Of a DNA stretch of 53,982 nt, positions 8,080 to 14,849 are shown piece after piece (position 1 is the first letter of the stretch; each line of letters starts with the position of its first letter). The notes beneath the pieces are model-generated. The model was given only the letters and a program-made list of their open reading frames with translations. It searched no databases and was not told where the DNA came from. The stretch lies in assembly GCA_948616985.1 (NCBI GenBank), contig CAPGDO010000013.1, positions 1-53,982 on the forward strand, given 5' to 3'. Source of the stretch: MGBC163016 sp910588905 (GTDB lineage: Bacteria > Actinomycetota > Coriobacteriia > Coriobacteriales > Eggerthellaceae). The translations under genes and the position numbers were made by a program.

Positions 8080-8334
8080 ATGTGCACGAACGGGGTGAAC
8101 ACCGGCCAGCTTGAGACGATGATCGAGATGATCGATGACCTGTGCAAGGTGAGCCGCCGCCAGGTGCATAACCTGGCTCATACAGCAGAGGATGCAGGCT
8201 ATGAGACGGTGGGGTCCAAGCTCCACGCTGCTCAATCCTTGATGGACGATGTCCGTGCCCTGCTGGATGAGGCGAAGGATGCCATCGAGGATGATGCTCA
8301 GGCTGCGGGCGGTGTTGAAGTGAACTTGGTCTAG
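8080..8334 (+). CDS. Small helical hypothetical protein
   Basis: The 84-residue acidic protein has an excellent ribosome binding site (AGGAGGAG) before its ATG. Apart from a Cys near the N-terminus and one in DLCKVSRRQ, it is predicted to be mostly helix with heptad-like spacing (LETMIEMIDDL, AQSLMDDVRALLDEAKDAI). No family is recognised. It ends 3 nt before the earliest start of the NikR-like gene, so the two are probably co-transcribed. A role with that regulator or in nickel handling is only suggested by adjacency. Confidence 0.65.
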   Translation: MCTNGVNTGQLETMIEMIDDLCKVSRRQVHNLAHTAEDAGYETVGSKLHAAQSLMDDVRALLDEAKDAIEDDAQAAGGVEVNLV

Positions 8335-8337
8335 CCA

Positions 8338-8877
8338 GTGCCTCATCCGAAGACAGACCAAGCCCAGCAGAGGTTCCAGGTCCCTCCCGATCAGGGGCAG
8401 GGGCACGCTGTGAGTCGTCCTGTGCTTTCAGACAAGACTGCGGACCATCTCAAGAAGCGCCCTAAGACCAATGATCTCATGCGGTTCTCCGTGGCCATGC
8501 CCGAAGACCTGCTGATGGATTTCGATCAACTGGTGGCTCGGCGTGGGTTGGCCAAGAATCGCAGCGAGGTCATCCGTGACCTGGTTCGCGAAGCGTTGGT
8601 GGAGGAGCGGTCTGCCGTACCGGGGACCATCGTGATGGGGACCCTCACCATCGTCTACGATCATCATTCCTCAGACCTGAACGATAAGCTCCATACCATC
8701 CAACATGACTATTTCGACAACGTGGTCTCCACGATGCATGTCCATGTGGATCACCACACCTGTCTGGAGGTCATCGTGCTGCGGGGAGAAACGGAGCTCA
8801 TCCAAACGGTGGCGAACATGATCTTGGGCACCAAGGGCGTACGCAACGGCAAGCTGGTGTTGGCTTCCGTCGGTTGA
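8338..8877 (+). CDS. nikR: NikR-type nickel-responsive ribbon-helix-helix regulator
   Basis: The protein matches NikR: N-terminal ribbon (MRFSVAMPEDLL), helices with RSEVIRDLVREAL, then an ACT-like metal domain with GTLTIVYDHH, HDYFDNVVSTMHVHVDHHTCLEVIVLRG and ILGTKGV. The ligand set HVHxDHHxC corresponds to the two His and the Cys of the high-affinity nickel site, and HDY supplies the remaining His. Start is uncertain: GTG 8338 (longest, no clear ribosome binding site), GTG 8410 (purine run upstream) or ATG 8479, which gives the usual family length of about 132 residues. The following gene is hypE, so a nickel-controlled hydrogenase pathway is likely, though no hydrogenase genes are in the window. 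Confidence 0.9.
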   Translation: MPHPKTDQAQQRFQVPPDQGQGHAVSRPVLSDKTADHLKKRPKTNDLMRFSVAMPEDLLMDFDQLVARRGLAKNRSEVIRDLVREALVEERSAVPGTIVMGTLTIVYDHHSSDLNDKLHTIQHDYFDNVVSTMHVHVDHHTCLEVIVLRGETELIQTVANMILGTKGVRNGKLVLASVG

Positions 8878-8921
8878 TCCCGGCGCTAGCTGCATGCCCC
8901 GAGTGAAGAAGAGGAGCTGAT

Positions 8922-9947
8922 ATGGCAGATGAGACGGTGATGCTGGGCCACGGCAGCGGTGGGTCCATGATGAAGCGCATCATCGACGAGGTGTTCTTCG
9001 AGGCCTATGGGACCGATGAGCTCCTTGAAGGCAATGATGCTGCCGTGCTGCCCGCGCCGAAGCCCGGAGAGCGCATCGCCTGTTCTACGGATTCCTTCGT
9101 CGTATCACCCCTGTTCTTCCCTGGTGGGGATATCGGACATCTGGCCGTGTGCGGCACCGTGAACGATGTGGCCACCTCAGGGGCCGTGCCCGCCTACCTC
9201 ACCTGCGGGTTCATCCTCGAGGAGGGCCTTCCCATGGAGGACCTGCGCCGTATCTGCGCATCCATGGCGAAGGTGGCGAAAGAGGCTAGGGTCCGCATCG
9301 TGACGGGGGATACGAAGGTGGTGAACCGGGGCCATGGCGATGGCGTCTTCATCAATACGAGCGGCATCGGCTTCGTACCCGAAGGCGTGGACCTGTCCGG
9401 AGCGAACATCCGCCCGGGGGATGCTATCCTCGTGAGCGGCACGCTGGGGGACCACGGCATCACCATCATGAGCTGCCGGGAAGGCCTCGGCTTCTCAGCG
9501 GATATCGAAAGCGACGCAGCCCCTTTGAACTCCATGATCGCTGCGGTATTGGCTGCAGCCCCTGAGGTACGCTGCTTCCGTGATCCCACGCGGGGCGGCC
9601 TGGCTTCTACGCTGAATGAGCTGGCTGACCAGTCGGGGGTGGAGATCCTTATCGAAGAAGCGAAGGTTCCCGTGAAGAGCGCTGTTGCCGGGGCTTGCGA
9701 GATGCTCGGCTACGACGTGCTCCAGGTGGCGAACGAGGGGAAGATGGTCTGCGCAGTGCCCCAAGACCAGGCTGAAGCAGCCTTGACAGCCATGCGCACC
9801 TCTCCCTATGGCAAGGATGCTCGTGTGATCGGCCACGCTCAAGAGGTACAGCCGAGCGGCCGACCGCGTGTGCTCCTGCGCACCGCTTTCGGAGGCACGC
9901 GAATCCTGGATATGTTAGTGGGAGAGCAGCTGCCGCGCATCTGCTGA
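8922..9947 (+). CDS. hypE: Hydrogenase maturation factor HypE
   Basis: HypE receives a carbamoyl group from HypF on its C-terminal cysteine and dehydrates it to the thiocyanate that supplies CN to the NiFe-hydrogenase iron. The 341-residue protein ends in PRIC, with the essential Cys last, and has the PurM-like ATP-grasping blocks GHGSGGS, NDAAVL, TDSFVVSPLFFPGGDIG, NDVATSGA and RDPTRGG. Start ATG 8922 has AGAGGAGC upstream. HypA-D and HypF are absent from the window, so hypE is either separated from them or at the end of a split cluster. It follows the nikR-like gene by 44 nt. Confidence 0.96.
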   Translation: MADETVMLGHGSGGSMMKRIIDEVFFEAYGTDELLEGNDAAVLPAPKPGERIACSTDSFVVSPLFFPGGDIGHLAVCGTVNDVATSGAVPAYLTCGFILEEGLPMEDLRRICASMAKVAKEARVRIVTGDTKVVNRGHGDGVFINTSGIGFVPEGVDLSGANIRPGDAILVSGTLGDHGITIMSCREGLGFSADIESDAAPLNSMIAAVLAAAPEVRCFRDPTRGGLASTLNELADQSGVEILIEEAKVPVKSAVAGACEMLGYDVLQVANEGKMVCAVPQDQAEAALTAMRTSPYGKDARVIGHAQEVQPSGRPRVLLRTAFGGTRILDMLVGEQLPRIC

Positions 9948-10008
9948 GGGGCTAGGGAAGCACGCTTGCGGTGAGCGTAACCGCTCCCTTGATTTTGCCG
10001 GTTCTCGG

Positions 10009-10036
10009 TTGACAGGCTCTCTGGTCATGGTATCTT
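10009..10036 (+). promoter_or_regulatory. Promoter of the ferredoxin gene
   Basis: TTGACA (10009-10014), 16 bp, TATCTT (10031-10036), located 87 bp upstream of the ferredoxin start; a near-consensus housekeeping promoter. Confidence 0.6.
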
Positions 10037-10122
10037 TCGCCTGACCGCAAGGGAGCGCATGGAGTCATCAACCGAAAGAGGGGAGATGCGCTCTTGTCCA
10101 TGACCGAAGAGAAGGAGACGAA

Positions 10123-10311
10123 ATGTCACATCCAGTAATCGAAGCTGACGAGTGCATCGGCTGCGGCATCTGTGTTGATGCATGCCCCCAGGAGGTTCTC
10201 GAGGTCGTGGACGGGACGGCAGAAGCGGTGAACGAGGACGCTTGCATCGCTTGTGGCGACTGCGTCGAAGAGTGCCCCATGGGCGCCATCCCGGAGATCG
10301 TCGAAGACTAA
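10123..10311 (+). CDS. 2[4Fe-4S] ferredoxin
   Basis: The 62-residue electron carrier has two classic clusters, CIGCGICVDACPQ and CIACGDCVEECPMGA, in the arrangement of bacterial 2[4Fe-4S] ferredoxins. It is a likely partner for pyruvate:ferredoxin oxidoreductase or hydrogenase, not shown by the window. It is monocistronic: its own promoter lies at 10009-10036 and a strong terminator at 10339-10368. Confidence 0.96.
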   Translation: MSHPVIEADECIGCGICVDACPQEVLEVVDGTAEAVNEDACIACGDCVEECPMGAIPEIVED

Positions 10312-10338
10312 CTCGGCAACTACATATATATGTAAGGG

Positions 10339-10368
10339 GAACGCGCCTTAACGGGCGCGTTCTTTTTT
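10339..10368 (+). terminator. Rho-independent terminator after ferredoxin
   Basis: GAACGCGCC / GGCGCGTTC stem of 9 bp with a 6-nt loop, followed directly by six T. The best terminator in the window. Confidence 0.92.
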
Positions 10369-10370
10369 GC

Positions 10371-10577
10371 ATCATATGCCTACTTGATCTTGGATGGATC
10401 GATAGAGAACGCAACGCTCTCATAGGGGTCGAACGTGCTCGGCCCGGATTCGCGAGCAAGGTCCCATTCCGCCATCCGTGGAGGTTGGCTTTCGGTTCGG
10501 CAACGGTTGCGTTCAAGGGCAGAAACAGGCCACCGTTGCAGGGGATACCCCTCTCTACCGGTTATAGAGTTCACAAG
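10371..10577. other. Intergenic region upstream of dnaK, no gene seen
   Basis: I see no supported gene. It contains an imperfect member of the GGGTCGA palindrome family (10426-10445), a CAACGGT...ACCGTTG inverted repeat near 10500-10540 and a GGGGATACCCC palindrome. A 31-codon open frame on the minus strand has no homologue I recognise and is probably fortuitous. Confidence 0.5.
10426..10445. repeat. GGGTCGA palindrome family, degenerate copy
   Basis: GGGTCGAACGTGCTCGGCCC is an imperfect palindrome, preceded by CTCATAG. It matches the copy at 49348-49367 (reverse strand) at about 20 of 23 positions over the palindrome and left flank. Confidence 0.6.
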
Positions 10578-10627
10578 GTGCACATATTTCAAGTATTTCT
10601 CGCTAAAATAACTTGACACGTGTGCAC
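10578..10627. promoter_or_regulatory. Extended dyad over the dnaK -35 region
   Basis: GTGCACA-N5-CAAGT-N16-ACTTG-N5-TGTGCAC is symmetric over 50 bp, and the right half covers the -35 hexamer. It could be a bipartite operator for the operon's regulator, or for a second regulator acting together with HspR. Confidence 0.55.
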
Positions 10628-10632
10628 TCAGA
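10612..10632 (+). promoter_or_regulatory. HAIR-like HspR operator inside the dnaK promoter
   Basis: CTTGACA-N7-ACTCAGA matches the HAIR consensus CTTGAGT-N7-ACTCAAG at 10 of 14 arm positions with the exact 7-bp spacing. It overlaps the -35 box and spacer, a repressing position. The operon itself encodes an HspR, supporting autoregulation. Confidence 0.65.
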
Positions 10633-10641
10633 TTTTATAGT
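10613..10641 (+). promoter_or_regulatory. Promoter of the dnaK operon
   Basis: TTGACA (10613-10618), 17 bp, TATAGT (10636-10641): an essentially consensus sigma-70 promoter, 46 bp before the dnaK start. Confidence 0.85.
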
Positions 10642-10687
10642 GGCAACACGATAAAACGAACAGAAGTACGAAGGAGAGGTAACTGAT

Positions 10688-12592
10688 ATGGGCAAGATAC
10701 TTGGAATCGACCTGGGAACCACCAACTCTGCCATGGCAGTCATGGAGGGTTCAGAGCCAGAGATCCTCGTCAACGCCGAAGGTGACCGCACCACCCCCTC
10801 TGTTGAGGGTTTCCGCAAGGACGGAGAGCGTGTTGTGGGCAAGGCGGCGAAGAACCAGGCCGTCACCAACCCTGAGAACACCGTTTCTTCCGTGAAGCGC
10901 TTCATCGGCCGTTCCTACGATGAGACGCCGGAAGAGCAGAAGACCGTGGCTTACAAGGTCGAGAAGGGCAAGGATGGCCGTGCGGTGATCGATATCGACG
11001 GCAAGTCCTACACCCCCGAAGAGATATCCGCCATGGTGCTCCAGAAGCTGAAGGCGGATGCTGAGAAGCAGACCGGTGACACCATCACCCAGGCTGTCAT
11101 CACCGTTCCGGCCTACTTCAATGACGCCCAGCGTCAGGCCACCAAGGACGCGGGCAAGATCGCTGGTCTGAATGTCGAGCGCATCATCAATGAGCCCACG
11201 GCAGCAGCTCTGGCCTACGGCCTTGACAAGGCTGACAAGGACGAGAAGATCCTCGTCTTCGACCTGGGCGGCGGCACCTTCGACGTATCTGTGCTGGAGC
11301 TGGGCGATGGCGTGTTCGAGGTAGCCTCTACCGCTGGAGATAACCACCTGGGCGGCGATGACTGGGATCAGCGCATCATCGATTGGCTGGCTGACAAGTT
11401 CAAGGCAGACACCGGCATCGACCTGCGCCAAGACAAGATGGCCATGCAGCGTCTGAAGGAAGCGGCGGAGAAGGCGAAGATGGAGCTCTCCTCCACCACC
11501 CAGACCAACATCAACCTGCCGTTCATCACCGCAGGCGCCGATGGTCCGAAGCACCTTGACTACACGCTCACCCGCGTTGAGTTCCAGCAGATCACGAAGG
11601 ACTTGCTGGAGCGCTGCAAGCAGCCGGTCGAGCAGGCTTTGAAGGATGCAGGCCTCAAGACCGGTGAGCTGGACGAGGTCATCCTCGTCGGCGGCTCCAC
11701 CCGTATGCCGGCTGTGCAGGAACTGGTAGAGCAGCTTACGGGCAAGAAGCCGAACATGACGGTGAACCCGGACGAAGTGGTGGCCATGGGCGCTGCCATC
11801 CAGGGTGGCGTGCTCTCGGGCGATGTCACGGGCATCCTGCTGCTGGACGTCACTCCGCTCTCCCTGGGTGTTGAGACCATGGGCGGCGTGATGACGAAGA
11901 TGATCGAGCGCAACACCACCATCCCCACGCGCAAGACGGAGATCTACTCCACCGCTGCGGACAACCAGACCTCCGTTGAGGTCCACGTCCTCCAGGGTGA
12001 GCGTGAGATGGCGGCTGGCAACAAGACGCTCGGCCGCTTCCAGCTGAACGGCATCCCGGCTGCTCGCCGTGGCGTTCCGCAGATCGAGGTCACCTTCGAC
12101 ATCGACGCGAACGGCATCGTGAACGTCTCTGCGAAGGACCTGGGCACGGGCAAGCAGCAGCAGATCACCATCAGCGGCTCCACTGCTCTGTCTGATGACG
12201 AAGTGGATCGCATGGTCAAGGATGCAGAGCAGCATGCTGAGGAAGACGCCAAGCACAAGGAAGAGGTCGAGGTGCGCAACAACGCCGAGGCCCTGGTAGG
12301 CGCTACCCAGCAGACGCTGTCTGAGCTGGGCGACAAGGTTCCCGCGGATGCGAAGTCCGAGGCGGAATCCGCCATCGCTGAGGCGCAGTCCGCGCTCCAG
12401 GGCACTGACCTGGATGCCATCAAGGCTGCCACTGAGAAGATGCAGCAGGCTGGCTACAAGCTGGCAGAGGTCGTCTACTCCACCGAAGGCGCGGCAGCAG
12501 GTGCAGGGGCGGCAGCGGCAGAGACCGCTCCGGCCGATGACACGCTGGAAGCCGACTACGAGGTGGTCGAAGACGAGGACGAAGGGAAATAG
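10688..12592 (+). CDS. dnaK: Hsp70 chaperone DnaK
   Basis: DnaK is the ATP-dependent Hsp70 chaperone. The 634-residue protein has the nucleotide-binding domain (GIDLGTTNSAM at 6-16, FDLGGGTFDVSVL, VGGSTRMPAVQ), the substrate-binding domain (LDVTPLSLGVET) and an acidic C-terminal tail. Start ATG 10688 follows AAGGAGAGG. It is the first gene of the dnaK-grpE-dnaJ-hspR-clpB operon, a typical actinobacterial order. Regulation is expected to be by HspR at the HAIR-like site in the promoter; no CIRCE is present here. Confidence 0.99.
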   Translation: MGKILGIDLGTTNSAMAVMEGSEPEILVNAEGDRTTPSVEGFRKDGERVVGKAAKNQAVTNPENTVSSVKRFIGRSYDETPEEQKTVAYKVEKGKDGRAVIDIDGKSYTPEEISAMVLQKLKADAEKQTGDTITQAVITVPAYFNDAQRQATKDAGKIAGLNVERIINEPTAAALAYGLDKADKDEKILVFDLGGGTFDVSVLELGDGVFEVASTAGDNHLGGDDWDQRIIDWLADKFKADTGIDLRQDKMAMQRLKEAAEKAKMELSSTTQTNINLPFITAGADGPKHLDYTLTRVEFQQITKDLLERCKQPVEQALKDAGLKTGELDEVILVGGSTRMPAVQELVEQLTGKKPNMTVNPDEVVAMGAAIQGGVLSGDVTGILLLDVTPLSLGVETMGGVMTKMIERNTTIPTRKTEIYSTAADNQTSVEVHVLQGEREMAAGNKTLGRFQLNGIPAARRGVPQIEVTFDIDANGIVNVSAKDLGTGKQQQITISGSTALSDDEVDRMVKDAEQHAEEDAKHKEEVEVRNNAEALVGATQQTLSELGDKVPADAKSEAESAIAEAQSALQGTDLDAIKAATEKMQQAGYKLAEVVYSTEGAAAGAGAAAAETAPADDTLEADYEVVEDEDEGK

Positions 12593-12598
12593 CGGATC

Positions 12599-13297
12599 AT
12601 GGCTGAGCAGAAGACATCATCAGCCGCTCCTTCCGTCAACGCTCATGCGGATGCGCCGAAAGGCGCATCCGTTGCGAATGAGGCAACGGCTGAGAAGAGC
12701 GCTCCGGAGGCCGCTGTGGAGTCTGGAGCAGTGACAGCGGAAGAACTGGAAGAAGCGGTGCTGGAGGCAGAGGCCGCAGCCATCGTGGATGATGCCCTGG
12801 ATGAGGTAGAGGCCGAAGCCCAGGCAGCGGATTCCCAGCGCGAGGCAGCGGAGTGGAAGGACAAGTACCTTCGCCTCCATGCCGAATGGGACACCTATCG
12901 CAGGCGCACCAAGGAGCAGCAGGAGGTCCAGAAGGCCTTGGCTGCCGAGAAGCTGGTCACCAGCTTGATCCCGGTGATCGACGACCTGGAGCGTTCCATC
13001 GATTACGCAGAGAAGAATGGCGAAACGGGGCTCCTAGAAGGCGTCCGCGCGGTGCTCACCAAGTTCGTAGACACGCTCAAGAAGGACGGCGTGGACGTGA
13101 TCGACCCGAAGGGCGAGGCCTTCGAGGCCTTGGAAGCCCAGGCCGTGGGCACGGTGGAAGATCCCGATCAACCGGATGAGACCGTGAACGATGTGTATCA
13201 GAAGGGCTACAAGATCGGCTCCAAGGTACTGCGTCCCGCTATGGTGACGGTCACCACGGGCGGTCCCAAACGAGAGAAGCCCGAAGAGGAATCCTAG
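12599..13297 (+). CDS. grpE: Nucleotide exchange factor GrpE
   Basis: GrpE releases ADP from DnaK. The 232-residue protein begins with a disordered Ala/Glu-rich stretch of about 80 residues, followed by the long helix (EWKDKYLRLHAEWDTYRRRTKE), LIPVIDDLERS and the C-terminal beta-wing motif with VYQKGYKIGSKVLRPAMVTV. The acidic N-terminal extension is longer than in E. coli GrpE (197 residues), as is common in actinobacteria. The start is 6 nt after the dnaK stop and ends in a hairpin-rich gap before dnaJ. Confidence 0.98.
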   Translation: MAEQKTSSAAPSVNAHADAPKGASVANEATAEKSAPEAAVESGAVTAEELEEAVLEAEAAAIVDDALDEVEAEAQAADSQREAAEWKDKYLRLHAEWDTYRRRTKEQQEVQKALAAEKLVTSLIPVIDDLERSIDYAEKNGETGLLEGVRAVLTKFVDTLKKDGVDVIDPKGEAFEALEAQAVGTVEDPDQPDETVNDVYQKGYKIGSKVLRPAMVTVTTGGPKREKPEEES

Positions 13298-13319
13298 GGA
13301 CAGGAATTCGTTCCTGTCC
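13298..13319 (+). other. UUCG-tetraloop hairpin between grpE and dnaJ
   Basis: GGACAGGAA-TTCG-TTCCTGTCC begins directly after the grpE stop: a 9-bp stem with the very stable UUCG loop. A second smaller stem (GGCCG / CGGCC) follows. No U-tract, so it more likely stabilises or processes the mRNA, or attenuates dnaJ, than terminates fully. Confidence 0.6.
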
Positions 13320-13386
13320 GCGGGCCGGAACCTTCGGCCTGACACCATGAAAGAAGTATCGGATAGGGAGAAGGAGGTGGAGCGTT

Positions 13387-14361
13387 ATGGCGTCTGCACC
13401 TGATTACTACAAAACGCTGGGCGTTCCGCGCACAGCTTCCCAAGATGAGATAAAGAAGGCATTCCGCAAGCTGGCTCGCACCCATCATCCGGATGCGGGC
13501 GGTGACGAGGCCAAGTTCAAGGAGATCAACGAGGCCTACGAGGTGCTCTCGGACGAGAAGAAGAAGTCCCTCTACGACCAGTATGGCACTGCGAACGAGA
13601 ACCAGATCCCTTGGGGCGGCCAAGGTGGCGGCGCCGGGTTCAACTACGAGGACATCTTCGGGGGCGCGGGCGGCAACACCTATACCTATACCTCAGGCGG
13701 AGGCGGTGGCTTCGGCGGCATAGACTGGTCGGACATCCTGGAGAGCATCCGCCACGGCGAAGGGGCGTTCGGCTCTGATTGGGACTTCGGCGGCAGCCGG
13801 TCTCAGAAGGGCCAGGATATGTCCGTGACCTTGGACGTCACCTTCGACGAGGCCTTCAACGGGACCACGAAGATGGTAACAGTGCGCATCCCTGGCAAGT
13901 CAGAGGCGGACACCATCGAAGTCAAGGTTCCCGCCGGAGCGCGTGAAGGCGGCCGGTTGCGCTACAAGGGCAAGGGCGGCCTGGGCCAGAACGGTGGTGC
14001 GGCGGGAGACCTGCTGATCACCACGCACATTACGGAGCACCCCTACTTCAAGCGCGATAAGGCCGATGTCATCCTCGATCTGCCCATCAACGTGGCAGAG
14101 GCAGCGCTCGGATGCAGCATCGTGGTCCCTGCGCCGGACGGCAAGAAGGTTCGCGTGAAGATCCCCGCGGGTACGCAGGACGGCAAGGTGCTCACCATCA
14201 AGGGCAAGGGCGCGAAGGACATCAAGGCGAAGGGCCAAGAGGTCTTCGGCGATCTGAGGATCCGCGTGCGCGTCACCGTGCCCACGGAGATGAACGATGA
14301 GCAGAAGCAGGCTATGGAAGACTTCCTGGCTGCAACCCCTGAAGCGGTGCGGCCATGGTAG
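13387..14361 (+). CDS. dnaJ: J-domain co-chaperone, zinc-finger-less DnaJ (CbpA/type II)
   Basis: The 324-residue Hsp40 stimulates the DnaK ATPase. The J domain (YKTLGVPRTASQDEIKKAFR, then the HHPD core) is followed by a Gly/Phe/Ser-rich linker (GGQGGGAGFNYEDIFGG) and two C-terminal beta domains (VTLDVTFDEAFNGTT, VKVPAGAREGGRLRYKGKG). No CxxCxGxG zinc repeats are present, so this is a type II (DnaJ2/CbpA-like) member. A type I DnaJ may lie elsewhere. It overlaps hspR by 7 nt and has a GGAGG-type ribosome binding site. Confidence 0.97.
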   Translation: MASAPDYYKTLGVPRTASQDEIKKAFRKLARTHHPDAGGDEAKFKEINEAYEVLSDEKKKSLYDQYGTANENQIPWGGQGGGAGFNYEDIFGGAGGNTYTYTSGGGGGFGGIDWSDILESIRHGEGAFGSDWDFGGSRSQKGQDMSVTLDVTFDEAFNGTTKMVTVRIPGKSEADTIEVKVPAGAREGGRLRYKGKGGLGQNGGAAGDLLITTHITEHPYFKRDKADVILDLPINVAEAALGCSIVVPAPDGKKVRVKIPAGTQDGKVLTIKGKGAKDIKAKGQEVFGDLRIRVRVTVPTEMNDEQKQAMEDFLAATPEAVRPW

Positions 14362-14780
14362 CCGCATCGGACCGCAATCGCCCCCTCTACATGATCAGCG
14401 TTGCGGCAGAGCTGGCCGGAGTGCATCCGCAGACGTTGCGCGCCTATGAGCAGAAGGGCCTGGTCACGCCCCAGCGGACCAGTGGCAACACGCGGATGTA
14501 TTCCCAGGCAGACATCGATCGGCTGGAGCTGATCAACGAGCTGACAGCCGAGGGGATCAACCTGGCTGGTGTCATGCGCATCTTGGACCTGCAGAACCAG
14601 CTGGATGAAGCAACGGCAGAGCTGGATAGCATGCACAAGCGCTATCACCGTCTGGCTCGGCGCGTGGCTGAGCTAGATCCGAACACGCCGGTGAATGCCC
14701 TCGTGCGCATGTCGGATCTGCCCCCGGTGTTCCATTGGCTGACGAACACGGCTCAGACCGTGAGGTTCTTCGCGAAGTAG
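14355..14780 (+). CDS. hspR: MerR-family heat shock repressor HspR
   Basis: HspR represses the heat-shock operon, with DnaK acting as co-repressor in the established actinobacterial model. The 141-residue protein has the MerR winged-helix domain (ISVAAELAGVHPQTLRAYEQ at about 14-33, then GLVTPQRTSGNTRMYSQADIDRL) and the HspR-specific block LTAEGINLAGVMRIL, followed by a coiled-coil dimerisation helix. The gene starts within the dnaJ stop region (7-nt overlap). Its presumed site is the HAIR-like sequence upstream of dnaK at 10612-10632. Confidence 0.94.
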   Translation: MVAASDRNRPLYMISVAAELAGVHPQTLRAYEQKGLVTPQRTSGNTRMYSQADIDRLELINELTAEGINLAGVMRILDLQNQLDEATAELDSMHKRYHRLARRVAELDPNTPVNALVRMSDLPPVFHWLTNTAQTVRFFAK

Positions 14781-14849
14781 CTGATCGCCCAGCGGAAGAG
14801 GTCGAAGACCCCTTCCCTACGAAGTTCATGTGCATCGAAAGGAAACGAT

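Noticed and set aside
10380..10475. 31-codon minus-strand ORF upstream of dnaK as a real small gene
   Set aside because: It spans a repeat copy; a purine-rich upstream stretch is weak and no conservation is known to me.
10751..12256. 501-codon open frame opposite dnaK
   Set aside because: Antisense shadow of dnaK, a well known artefact in high-GC genomes.
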